Origin: Acidobacteriota bacterium
GTDB lineage: Bacteria > Actinomycetota > Acidimicrobiia > Acidimicrobiales > Microtrichaceae
Length of the DNA stretch: 62,096 nucleotides
Assembly (NCBI GenBank): GCA_003577145.1
Contig: QEUP01000020.1
Span: 1-62,096, forward strand
Direction of reading: 5' to 3'
Shown: positions 9,154-17,201 of the stretch, one piece after another
Numbering within the stretch: position 1 is the first letter of the stretch
Layout of the letters: every line of letters starts with the position of its first letter
Notes under the pieces: model-generated
Seen by the model: the letters and a program-made list of their open reading frames with translations, nothing else
The model's database searches: none
What the model was told of the DNA's origin: nothing
Translations under genes and position numbers: made by a program

Positions 9154-9174
9154 GGCGCTGCCTGCGCCAGCGCC
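9154..9174. terminator. short hairpin between convergent TetR and fumarase genes
   Basis: GGCGCTG (9154-9160) and CAGCGCC (9168-9174) form a 7-bp stem with a 7-nt loop in the 58-bp gap between two convergent stops. There is no T-run, so the terminator role is inferred from placement. Confidence 0.4.
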
Positions 9175-9180
9175 AATGTG

Positions 9181-10578
9181 TCAACCGCCTTCGGTCATGG
9201 CTATGACATCTAGTGCGGCGTCGAGTTCCTCGTCGCTCATCAACCCCCGCTCCAAGGTGATGTCACGGATGCTCCTACCGGTCCGCGTGGATTCCTTGAT
9301 GATCTCGGCCGCCTTCTCGTAACCGATGTAGGGGTTGAGAGCGGTACCGATCGACGGCGAGGACTCCGCGTACTGCTTGCAGCGCTCCTCGTTGGCGACG
9401 ATGCCGTCGATGCACTTGTCGGCGAAGACAACCGACACGTTCGCCAACAGCCGCAGCGATTCGAGCAGGTTGTGGGCCATCATCGGCATCATGACGTTGA
9501 GCTCGAAGGCGCCCTGGGACCCTCCGAAGGCGATCGCGGTGTCGTTGCCGATCACCTGCGCGACGACCTGCGTGACAGCCTCGGGTATCACCGGGTTCAC
9601 CTTGCCGGGCATGATCGACGAACCGGGCTGCAGGTCGGGCAGGAGGATCTCCGAGAGGCCTGTGCGGGGGCCGCTGCCCATCCAGCGGATGTCGTTGGCG
9701 ATCTTGTGGAGAGCCACCGCCAGCACCCGGAGCTGACCCGAGGTCTCCACCAGCGCGTCGCGGGAGCCCTGAGCAGCGAAGTGGTCGCGAGCCTCCCTCA
9801 ACGGCAGGCCGGTCCGCTCTGCGAGACGCTGGACGACCATGTCGGCAAAGGCTGCGGGGGCGTTGATGCCGGTCCCGACTGCCGTGCCGCCCAGCGGCAG
9901 CTCACCGAGGCGCGGTAGGGAGTCACGCAGCCGCTCGATGCTCTGCTCGACCTGCGTGGCATAGCCGCCGAACTCCTGTCCGAGCGTTACCGGCGTTGCG
10001 TCCATCAGGTGAGTCCGCCCGGACTTCACGATCTTGGCGAACTCGGCCTGCTTCTTGCGAAGCGAACCCGCCAGATGCTCCAGCGACGGGATCAGGTCGA
10101 CGACGACGGCCTCGGTGGCAGCAATGTGGATGGCCGACGGGAACACGTCGTTGGACGACTGCGAGGCGTTGATGTGATCGTTCGGATGGACCGACTCGCC
10201 GGAGAGCTTCTCGGCGGCCAGCCGCGCCAGCACCTCGTTGGCGTTCATGTTGCTCGACGTACCCGAACCCGTCTGGAACACGTCGATGGGGAAGTGCTCG
10301 TCCCATACGCCCTCAGCCACCTCCTCGCCGGCCTCGGCGATGGCGGCGGCGATCCTGTCGTCCACGCCGGGCACGTGACCGAGCTCGGCGTTGACGTGGG
10401 CGGCCTCGGCCTTGATCAACGCCAGCGCTCGTATGAGGCGACGGTCGATGGTGAGGCCGGAGATGGGGAAGTTCTGCACCGCGCGGTGGGTCTGGGCTGC
10501 GTACTTCGCGTCGGCCGGCACACGGACCTCGCCCATCGAGTCGCGCTCGACCCGATACTGGGGTTGTTCATCGCTCAT
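9181..10578 (-). CDS. fumC: class II fumarate hydratase
   Basis: This is a 465-aa enzyme of the fumarase/aspartase superfamily, interconverting fumarate and L-malate in the TCA cycle; it is cytoplasmic and homotetrameric in the family. The signature [11 protein letters not shown] is present, as are the substrate-binding stretches [31 protein letters not shown] and the catalytic-His region [18 protein letters not shown]. The length is standard and the start ([21 protein letters not shown]) matches the family's beginning. The downstream esterases are on the same strand but functionally unrelated. Confidence 0.95.
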   Translation of the reverse strand: MSDEQPQYRVERDSMGEVRVPADAKYAAQTHRAVQNFPISGLTIDRRLIRALALIKAEAAHVNAELGHVPGVDDRIAAAIAEAGEEVAEGVWDEHFPIDVFQTGSGTSSNMNANEVLARLAAEKLSGESVHPNDHINASQSSNDVFPSAIHIAATEAVVVDLIPSLEHLAGSLRKKQAEFAKIVKSGRTHLMDATPVTLGQEFGGYATQVEQSIERLRDSLPRLGELPLGGTAVGTGINAPAAFADMVVQRLAERTGLPLREARDHFAAQGSRDALVETSGQLRVLAVALHKIANDIRWMGSGPRTGLSEILLPDLQPGSSIMPGKVNPVIPEAVTQVVAQVIGNDTAIAFGGSQGAFELNVMMPMMAHNLLESLRLLANVSVVFADKCIDGIVANEERCKQYAESSPSIGTALNPYIGYEKAAEIIKESTRTGRSIRDITLERGLMSDEELDAALDVIAMTEGG

Positions 10579-10591
10579 GCTGAGGAAGGTA

Positions 10592-11674
10592 TCAACTGAG
10601 GGGGTGGGCCTCGAAGAACTCCCACATCACCTCGTTGGCGTCGATCTCGAAGGTGGTCGGCCCGGTGATCGACTCGATCAGCCCGTTGACCTCGCTGCCC
10701 GGCCAGGCGTGGCCGCCTCCCTCGACGATGTACAGCAGGACCTCGGCGCCTTCGGGGCACCCTGCAAAGGCCCGGAGGCGGACGTGCTCGCTGACCTGCG
10801 TCTCCTCGAAATCGGGCCCGCAGCCGTTGCGCTCGGCGATGGTGGCGACGGCCTCGGGGATCGGCTTGATCGCTTCGGCGAGCGCCGCGAGCCGTTCGGT
10901 GTCCTCGTTCACCGGCAACGTCATTGCCCCCTCTCCCAGGGACCCGTCGAAGGTGACGAACTGGTCTTCGGTCCCGTGGAACGCGACCGTCGGGACGGGA
11001 CGCTCCGGGTCGCACTCGGGGATCGCCGCCACCCCCGCAACCGGGGCTGCCGCGGCGATTCGGTCACTGAGGTCGCATATGAGCAACGAGGTCATCATGG
11101 CCCCGTTGGACAGGCCGGTGACATATACCCGGTTCTCGTCGATGCAGAGCCTCTGGCCAACGTCGTCGAGGACCGCGGCGATGAACTCGACGTCGTCAGG
11201 CAGGTCCTCGACCCGAGCGGCGTTCCAGTAAGCGATCTCACCTGTGCCCTGCGGGGTCACGACGGCGAAGCCCTCCTGTTCCCCGAGTGCCCTCATGTCG
11301 CTCATCGCAGTGTGGATGCTGGCTCCCTCCATGTAGCCGTGCAGGTCCAGCACCAGCGGTACCGGCTCGACACCGTCGTGAGCGGCGGGGACGTACTGCA
11401 CGAACCAGCGATCGAGCCCACCGCTTTGCAGGTCGACGGTGCTCTCGCCCGCCTCCACGGCCAGCTCAGCACCGCAACCCGGCGAAGGGGCCGGCGTGCC
11501 AGCGGTTTCGGCCGCCGGGTCGGCTGCGTCACCGTCGCCCGCCACCTCGCTCTCCCCGGCGACTGAGCCGTCGCCGGGCTCGGCTGCCGGCTCCTCATCC
11601 GACGAGCAGGCCGCGCCAATGAGCGCCAGCAACGCGACCAGCGTCGCGAGGGGTTGCATGACAGATCGTCTCAC
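10592..11674 (-). CDS. lipoprotein esterase of the polyhydroxybutyrate depolymerase/LpqC family
   Basis: This is a 360-aa exported lipoprotein with lipobox IGAAC followed by an acidic Ala/Gly linker to about residue 65, then an alpha/beta-hydrolase domain. The catalytic triad is visible: Ser189 in TGLSNGAM, Asp in FHGTEDQF, and His in GGGHAWPGS. Paired Cys residues suggest disulfides. Members cleave short-chain esters, PHB oligomers or feruloyl esters at the cell surface. The start is set at GTG 11674 because GGAGG lies five bases upstream. It lies 30 bp downstream of a same-length paralogue that has lost the serine, so the two look like a tandem duplication. Confidence 0.88.
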   Translation of the reverse strand: MRRSVMQPLATLVALLALIGAACSSDEEPAAEPGDGSVAGESEVAGDGDAADPAAETAGTPAPSPGCGAELAVEAGESTVDLQSGGLDRWFVQYVPAAHDGVEPVPLVLDLHGYMEGASIHTAMSDMRALGEQEGFAVVTPQGTGEIAYWNAARVEDLPDDVEFIAAVLDDVGQRLCIDENRVYVTGLSNGAMMTSLLICDLSDRIAAAAPVAGVAAIPECDPERPVPTVAFHGTEDQFVTFDGSLGEGAMTLPVNEDTERLAALAEAIKPIPEAVATIAERNGCGPDFEETQVSEHVRLRAFAGCPEGAEVLLYIVEGGGHAWPGSEVNGLIESITGPTTFEIDANEVMWEFFEAHPLS

Positions 11675-11704
11675 CAATTCCTCCAGAGCCGGAACGGGGT
11701 GACC

Positions 11705-12787
11705 TCAGCCGGCGATGGCGTGGTCCTGGAAGAAGTCCCACATCGACTCGGTCGCGTCGATGGCGTCACTGCCGGCTCCGATCACCTCCTCGAAGACCTG
11801 ACCCTCGACCGTACCCGGCCAAGCGTGGGCCATCCCAACGACTGTGTAGACGAGGACCGCCGCGTTGTTCTCGCAGCCCTGGTACAGGTTGAGCTTCACG
11901 TCGGCCGCCACCGAGGTCTGCGTGGTCGGCCCGTCACAGCCGTTTTGCTCTGCCCAGGCCTCGGCGAACTCGATGACCCCGGGCACGTCGATCGCCGCGA
12001 TCAGCAATTCGGTCTGCTCGTCGGTGGGGAGGACGAACGAACCCGGCCCGATACCACCTTCGTAGAGCTGCCAGGTGTCCTCGGTGCCGTGATAGACGAC
12101 CGTGGGCACCGGGCGCTGCTGGTCGCACGGCTCGGGCAGGTACACGCCGGCGACGAGCGCGATGGCCGTGATCCGGTCGCTCAGGTCACAGGCCAGGACC
12201 GTCACCATCTGGCTGCCCATCTCGTGGCCGGTCGCGTACACCCTGCGTTCGTCGATGCACAGGCGGTTCGCCAGTTCGTCGATCACCGCCTCGATGAAGG
12301 CGACGTCGTCGGCCAGCGCAGGGTCGCGGACCACGTTCCAGTACGGGTACTCGCCCAGCCCTTGGGGCTCGACGGTGATGAAACCCTGTTCCTCGGCCAG
12401 GTCGTGCATTCCGCTGATCGACACCTGCACGTTGGCGGGGCTGATGTAGGGGTGCAGGTTGATCACGAGCGGCACGGCGGTCTCGCCGTCGTAGTTGCTC
12501 GGGACGTAGTAACCGGCTACCCGCTCCAGCGCGTCGGATCGGATATCGAGAGCTTGCTGGCCTGTCTTGGGCACGGCGTCGGCTGCACAGCCCTGCGATT
12601 CCGCGGGCGCGGTGACCGAAGGGGTCTCGGTGGTGCCCTGGACACTCGGCTCGGGTGCCTCCTCATCCACCGTGCTCGACGTCGCCGCCACCTCGACGTC
12701 GCCGCCACCTGAGCACGACGAAGCCATCAAGCCCGTCGCGAGCAACGAGGCCAGCAGGAGGGCATGCCACCGAGATCGCACCGCCAT
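11705..12787 (-). CDS. catalytically degenerate paralogue of the neighbouring lipoprotein esterase
   Basis: This is a 360-aa protein, exactly the length of its downstream neighbour, with lipobox LMASSC and the same acidic linker. The two align without large gaps across the hydrolase domain (CIDERRVYATG, then CDLSDRIT and LVAG). At the nucleophile elbow the neighbour reads GLSNG but this protein reads GHEMG, placing Glu189 exactly where Ser189 should be. Asp (YHGTEDTW) and His (GMAHAWPG) are retained. It should be unable to act as a serine hydrolase and may bind a ligand, pair with the active copy, or use another chemistry. The start at ATG 12787 is supported by an upstream GGGGAGA. Confidence 0.85.
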   Translation of the reverse strand: MAVRSRWHALLLASLLATGLMASSCSGGGDVEVAATSSTVDEEAPEPSVQGTTETPSVTAPAESQGCAADAVPKTGQQALDIRSDALERVAGYYVPSNYDGETAVPLVINLHPYISPANVQVSISGMHDLAEEQGFITVEPQGLGEYPYWNVVRDPALADDVAFIEAVIDELANRLCIDERRVYATGHEMGSQMVTVLACDLSDRITAIALVAGVYLPEPCDQQRPVPTVVYHGTEDTWQLYEGGIGPGSFVLPTDEQTELLIAAIDVPGVIEFAEAWAEQNGCDGPTTQTSVAADVKLNLYQGCENNAAVLVYTVVGMAHAWPGTVEGQVFEEVIGAGSDAIDATESMWDFFQDHAIAG

Positions 12788-12953
12788 GGGATTCTCCCCG
12801 ATATCTCTCTCAAACCGACGCATGAGGGAGACTCACCCACCCTCGTCCCGCCGGACGCTCAGCGATGCCCGCACGGACCGGACACCACTCCCAGAGGGTA
12901 CGCCAAACCGCAGAGAGTGGCCAAAGGCGCCGGCAAGTCGCCGGGGAAGCTCC

Positions 12954-13748
12954 TCAGCGGGCGGTCCAGCCCCCGTCGACCACGATCGTCTGGCCCGTCA
13001 CATAGCTGCTCGCCTCACTCGCCAGGAAGAGGAGTACGCCGTCGAGCTCGTGCTCATCGCCGCCGCGGGCCATCGGGGTGTTGCTCGCGAGGAACGCCAT
13101 CGAATCAGGGTCGCCGAACATCTTCTCCTGGGTCATCTCGCTGGGAAACCAGCCCGGCGCTATGGCGTTCACCCGCAGGCCCTTGCGCGCCCACTGGACG
13201 GCCAGCTCACGCGTCAGGTTCACCACGGCGCCTTTGGTCGCGCAGTAGCTCGCCTGCTTGACCGGAGCCGAGGCGACCAGCCCCAGCATCGACGCGATGT
13301 TGACGATGCTCCCGTGACCCTGATCGATCATGTGCCGCGCAACCGCTTGGGTCAGCATGAACAGGCCGTTGAGGTTCGTGTCCATCACCTCCAGCCACTG
13401 ATCTATCGGCTCGTCCTCAGCCGGCCCCTGCGTGCTGATCCCGGCGTTGTTGACGAGGACGTCGATGCGTCCGCCGACCTCCATGGTGCGCTCGACCAGG
13501 TGAGCCACGTCCTCGGCTCGGGTGACGTCGCAGGCGACCGGCGCGACCCCTTCGAGGCCTCGCGACAGGCTGTGGAGCCGATCGACGCGTCGCGCCGCGG
13601 CGATCACCGTGGCTCCCGCCGCATGCAACACCCGTGCGAACCGATCGCCCAGGCCGCTGGACGCACCGGTCACGATGGCAACTCGGTCGTCGAGGCGGAA
13701 CATCGCCGACGGATCGATCGTCGGCTTGGCGGCAGCAGTCGTCGACAT
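12954..13748 (-). CDS. short-chain dehydrogenase/reductase
   Basis: This is a 264-aa classical SDR. It has the NAD(P)-binding TGASSGLG near residue 28, NNAG, the catalytic Ser in NIASMLG, and YCATK (YxxxK). The Asn-Ala-Ile-Ala-Pro-Gly loop after LRVNAIAPGW is typical. An Arg-Arg after the second strand (AARRVDRL) hints at NADP preference. The C-terminal VDGGW ending is standard. It starts 11 bp after the TetR gene stop on the same strand, so it is probably co-transcribed with that regulator. The substrate is unknown. Confidence 0.92.
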   Translation of the reverse strand: MSTTAAAKPTIDPSAMFRLDDRVAIVTGASSGLGDRFARVLHAAGATVIAAARRVDRLHSLSRGLEGVAPVACDVTRAEDVAHLVERTMEVGGRIDVLVNNAGISTQGPAEDEPIDQWLEVMDTNLNGLFMLTQAVARHMIDQGHGSIVNIASMLGLVASAPVKQASYCATKGAVVNLTRELAVQWARKGLRVNAIAPGWFPSEMTQEKMFGDPDSMAFLASNTPMARGGDEHELDGVLLFLASEASSYVTGQTIVVDGGWTAR

Positions 13749-13759
13749 GGCGCCAGAGC

Positions 13760-14425
13760 CTATTCGCGCGGCTCGTCCGGGCCCGAGGACCAGGTCCCGT
13801 AGAGCGCGTGCAAGCCCAGCGTGGCGTTCTCGATGAGCTCGTCGTCGCGCTCGGGGTCGCCGACCTCGAGCCAGGCCAGGACAGCGTCGGCCACGTACCC
13901 GACCAGGGTCCGGGTGGCCCACGCCCTGAGGACGGCATCGGGAACGGTCTCGCCGACGAGGTGCTCGGCCGCGGTGTACATGAGGTCGCGGAAGTGCTCG
14001 GCGTACTCGGCGAACGCCTCTTCGCGAGGGGCGTGAACGATGAGGAGCCGGAAGCCGTCGGGGTTCTCACGGGCCACGGTCATGAGCGCCCGGACCGCCA
14101 CGCCTCGCCTGTCGCCGAGGTTCAACCCCTTCACGAACTCCTCGGCGAGGCGGCCGTGGACCTCGTGGAGGATGGCCTCGTACAGCGCCGCTTTGGAGTC
14201 GAAGTGCCGGTAGACGATCAGCTTGGTTATCCCGGCCGCGGCGGCGACGTCGTCCATCGACGTGGCCGCATAGCCGCCCCGGGCGAACGAGGTGGCCGCA
14301 GCAGCCAGGATCTGGGCACGGCGCTGCCCACGGTTGAGCAGCTGTCGGGCGGGCTCGGTGGTCCCGGGTTCGACGGGTCGCGCCTGGCGCGCCTTGGCGG
14401 TCCCGAATCGTGGATGCGTTGCCAT
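13760..14425 (-). CDS. TetR-family regulator divergent from the oxidase/luciferase-like pair
   Basis: This is a 221-aa protein with a basic N-terminal extension, then the TetR helix-turn-helix at about 30-80 (AAAATSFARGGYAATSMDDVA, then AGITKLIVYRHFDSKAALYEA). The C-terminal domain is helical. An inverted repeat TATAC-N6-GTATA begins 4 bp upstream of its start codon, in the gap to the divergent gene at 14540. This suggests autorepression and control of the divergent pair, with the SDR as its operon partner. Confidence 0.9.
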   Translation of the reverse strand: MATHPRFGTAKARQARPVEPGTTEPARQLLNRGQRRAQILAAAATSFARGGYAATSMDDVAAAAGITKLIVYRHFDSKAALYEAILHEVHGRLAEEFVKGLNLGDRRGVAVRALMTVARENPDGFRLLIVHAPREEAFAEYAEHFRDLMYTAAEHLVGETVPDAVLRAWATRTLVGYVADAVLAWLEVGDPERDDELIENATLGLHALYGTWSSGPDEPRE

Positions 14426-14428
14426 GGG

Positions 14429-14444
14429 TATACAGCCGAGTATA
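14429..14444. promoter_or_regulatory. inverted repeat TATAC-N6-GTATA, candidate TetR operator
   Basis: TATAC at 14429-14433 and GTATA at 14440-14444 are perfect inverted arms around AGCCGA. This is an AT-rich site directly against the TetR start and within 110 bp of the divergent oxidase gene. The position is typical of a self-regulating TetR operator. Confidence 0.5.
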
Positions 14445-14539
14445 GACTCCCGGGTTACAGCTGCTTCGCACCAATCATCTCCACCGGGCCAGGCGCGAGG
14501 CGGCTGCTGCGTCGTATCCGTACACGGGGGGGATCACCG

Positions 14540-15643
14540 ATGACGACGACCACGAAGCTCGAGTACACCGAGACCGAGCTGCTCGCGTCGCACGACTACG
14601 CCGAGGCGCTCGTGGCGGCGGGCCGGACCTGCCATGGAGGGTTCCTAACCGACGGGAGCTACCAACCGCCCCGCACGCTCCACCGGGAGCCCGCAATCGA
14701 GGCCTGGCAGCAGAGCCACACCAACCGCTTCGGGACCCAACTGCTCGACCTGCCTCTCGACACCTGGCCCCGGAACTTCCCCAACGTCGCGCAGGCCAAG
14801 TACCTCCTGAGCAGGGGGGTGACCGAGCCGATCATCTCGACACTCACCCGGATCGGAACCGTCGAGGGCTTCGGCGGGTTCCTCCGCTTCACGCCGATAC
14901 CGGACTGGGACAGGGTCGTCGCCGAGGACCTGGCCGGAACCGCCACCGCCCATCTCGACCGGGGCCTGATCGAGGCCCACGCGCGCGACGAGGCCGGCTT
15001 CGGCGACCAGGCGGGCCACAACCAGATGTGGTTCGCCATCCGTGACATCGCCTTCGACAACCCCGTCACCGAGGACCAGACCAAGCTGATGCTCGAAAGC
15101 ATGGGTATCGTCGACCCCGGTGGAGGCATGCCCGACTTCGAGAAGCTGCGTGAGGCGGCCATGGCCACCAGGCTCACGCCTGCCGACGTGGACTTCACCC
15201 TCGAGGCGTTCCTTCAACAGCTCACCCGCCTGCTGCTCATCGAGATCTCCGCCTTTCACGTGTTCGCCTGGGCAGAGGAGGTCCTGGCGGACCCCGAGGT
15301 GGCTGCCGGCGACGGGGAGGCGGCCCGCCTCGTCTCCTACATCAGGGCCGACGAGACCCCTCATGTCGGCTACATCAAGACCGTCCTCAGCGAGCTGCGC
15401 GATCGCACGATCGTCGGTGACGAGTACATGTACCTCGGCCGGGAGATAGTGGACTCCATCTGGGACGCCGCGCTCGACGAGAGCCTGAACGTGCGCTGGC
15501 CCGAAGGCGTCGACCTCACCATGCGCGAGATCGAGCACGCCGTCGAGGGCCGGCCCGACCGCGACGCCCTCCTGGAAGGCTTCCATGCCCTGGGCTCGAT
15601 CCGCCCCGACAGGGACGGCCATTGGATCGGCGTGCACACCTGA
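14540..15643 (+). CDS. putative ferritin-like or heme-oxygenase-like diiron protein
   Basis: This is a 367-aa soluble, mostly helical protein of no family I can name with certainty. It carries clustered potential iron ligands: Glu145/His147, Asp150/Glu151 and His160 in one helical region, Glu235 and His240 in EISAFH, and Glu272-x-x-His275 in RADETPHVGY. That arrangement suits a non-heme diiron oxygenase or oxidase. It lies 42 bp upstream of a luciferase-like flavin/F420 oxidoreductase and divergent from the TetR-SDR pair, suggesting a small oxidative pathway under one regulator. The ATG at 14540 is preceded by GGGGGGAT. The diiron assignment is inference. Confidence 0.65.
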   Translation: MTTTTKLEYTETELLASHDYAEALVAAGRTCHGGFLTDGSYQPPRTLHREPAIEAWQQSHTNRFGTQLLDLPLDTWPRNFPNVAQAKYLLSRGVTEPIISTLTRIGTVEGFGGFLRFTPIPDWDRVVAEDLAGTATAHLDRGLIEAHARDEAGFGDQAGHNQMWFAIRDIAFDNPVTEDQTKLMLESMGIVDPGGGMPDFEKLREAAMATRLTPADVDFTLEAFLQQLTRLLLIEISAFHVFAWAEEVLADPEVAAGDGEAARLVSYIRADETPHVGYIKTVLSELRDRTIVGDEYMYLGREIVDSIWDAALDESLNVRWPEGVDLTMREIEHAVEGRPDRDALLEGFHALGSIRPDRDGHWIGVHT

Positions 15644-15685
15644 CGCCACGCACTGCTCGATCCCTCACCCACTGGAGACCCACGA

Positions 15686-17041
15686 ATGAAGTTCGGCATC
15701 TTCTACGAGCACCAGCTACCCCGCCCCTGGGACACCAACGCAGAGCTCGCGCTGATACGAGACGCCCTCGACCAGGTCGAGCTCGCCGATCGGCTCGGGA
15801 TCGAGTACCTGTGGGAGGTCGAGCATCACTTCCTCGAGGAGTACTCGCATTCGAGCGCTCCCGAGGTGTTCCTGGCTGCCGCCAGCCAGCGGACCGAGAA
15901 CATCCGCCTGGGCCACGGCATCATCCAGACCGCACCCGGCTACAACCACCCGGTACGCACCGCCGAGCGTGTCGCCACCCTCGATCTGGTCTCGGGAGGC
16001 CGCGTCGAGTTCGGATCCGGTGAGTCGTCATCGGAGGCTGAGCTCGGAGGCTTCGGCATCGAGGTCTTCACCAAGCGGGAGCAGTGGCGCGAGGGTCTCG
16101 AGGTCGCCATCCGCTGCCTCACCGAGGAGCCGTTCACCGGCTACGCGGGCGAGTACGTGTCTGTGCCGCCCCGCAACGTCGTGCCCAAGCCGGTGCAAAG
16201 GCCCCACCCACCCCTGTGGGTGGCGTGCTCGCGCAGAGACACCATCCTGCTGGCCGCCGAGTTGGGGATCGGGGCGCTGACCTTCGCGTTCATCGATCCC
16301 GAGGAAGCCCGAGGCTGGCTGACCGACTACCAGAGCGTCCTCGCCGAGAGGTGCGTGCCGATCGGCAAGGCGGTGAACCCCCAGGTCGCCTGCGTGACCC
16401 CCATGATGTGCCACCCCGACGAACGGCGGGCCATCGAGATGGGTCTCGAGGGGGGCAACTTCTTCGGCTACTCGCTGGCGCACTACTACGTGTTCGGCGA
16501 GCACCGCCCGGCACGTACCAACGTCTGGGAGGAGTTCATCCAGCGTCGCGACGCCATGGGTTACTCACCCGAGGCCGCCATCGCAGCCGAGCAGGAGACG
16601 CTCGGTGCCAAGATCGCCGCCGGCGACAACACCGGTCTGCGAGGCGCGGTGGGTACGCCCGAGCAGATCCGTGAGTTCCTCCGTCGCTACGAAGAGGCCG
16701 GCGTCGATCAGCTGATCTTCGTGATGCAGGCAGGGCGCAACCGACACGAGGACATCATGGAGTCCCTGGAGAGGTTCGGCACCGAGATCCTCCCGGAGTT
16801 CAAGGAGCGCGACGAGAAGGCGGCAGCCGCCAAGGCACGCAGGTGGGAGCCGCTGATCGAGCAAGCCATGTTGCGCAAGGCCGACGACGCCCCCGAGATG
16901 CCCGCCGACTACGTCATGAAGGCCTACCCCAAGCAGATGATCGACCGGGCGGGCAACGAAGACGGGCAGCAGTTCCTCGACAGGTTCGCCAACGAGCAGG
17001 CAGCCGGGAGCCGCGACAGCGACCTCGGGATACTCGGCTGA
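15686..17041 (+). CDS. luciferase-like (LLM class) flavin/F420-dependent oxidoreductase
   Basis: This is a 451-aa TIM-barrel protein of the bacterial luciferase-like family. The opening MKFGIFYEHQLPRPW, then EHHFLEEYSHS, RLGHGIIQTAPGYNHPVRTAERVATLDLVSGGR and the VPKPVQRPHPPLWVA stretch are diagnostic. The barrel ends near residue 370. About 80 extra C-terminal residues, rich in charged residues (KERDEKAAAAKARRWEPL, then YVMKAYPKQM), make it longer than usual. Such proteins use FMNH2 or F420 to oxidise or reduce organic substrates. It is probably co-transcribed with the preceding diiron-like gene. Confidence 0.9.
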   Translation: MKFGIFYEHQLPRPWDTNAELALIRDALDQVELADRLGIEYLWEVEHHFLEEYSHSSAPEVFLAAASQRTENIRLGHGIIQTAPGYNHPVRTAERVATLDLVSGGRVEFGSGESSSEAELGGFGIEVFTKREQWREGLEVAIRCLTEEPFTGYAGEYVSVPPRNVVPKPVQRPHPPLWVACSRRDTILLAAELGIGALTFAFIDPEEARGWLTDYQSVLAERCVPIGKAVNPQVACVTPMMCHPDERRAIEMGLEGGNFFGYSLAHYYVFGEHRPARTNVWEEFIQRRDAMGYSPEAAIAAEQETLGAKIAAGDNTGLRGAVGTPEQIREFLRRYEEAGVDQLIFVMQAGRNRHEDIMESLERFGTEILPEFKERDEKAAAAKARRWEPLIEQAMLRKADDAPEMPADYVMKAYPKQMIDRAGNEDGQQFLDRFANEQAAGSRDSDLGILG

Positions 17042-17114
17042 GCTGCGCCGTCCCGGCAGTCAGCCCGGCAATCAGCCCTCTACCTGCTGATGGCCGCCTC
17101 GCCGCCCGCCTTCT

Positions 17115-17165
17115 CCTTCTTGGCAGCAATACCCCCTCTATGCGCTGAAAACGCTGCCAAGAAGG
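17115..17165. terminator. long hairpin between convergent genes
   Basis: A perfect 13-bp stem (CCTTCTTGGCAGC at 17115-17127; GCTGCCAAGAAGG at 17153-17165) encloses a 25-nt loop. It lies between the stop of the LLM gene and the stop of the minus-strand GGDEF-EAL gene, so it can serve both strands. Confidence 0.65.
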
Positions 17166-17201
17166 GAAGGGGGAGGCGCGCGGTGTGTACCCGCTCAAAG
17201 G

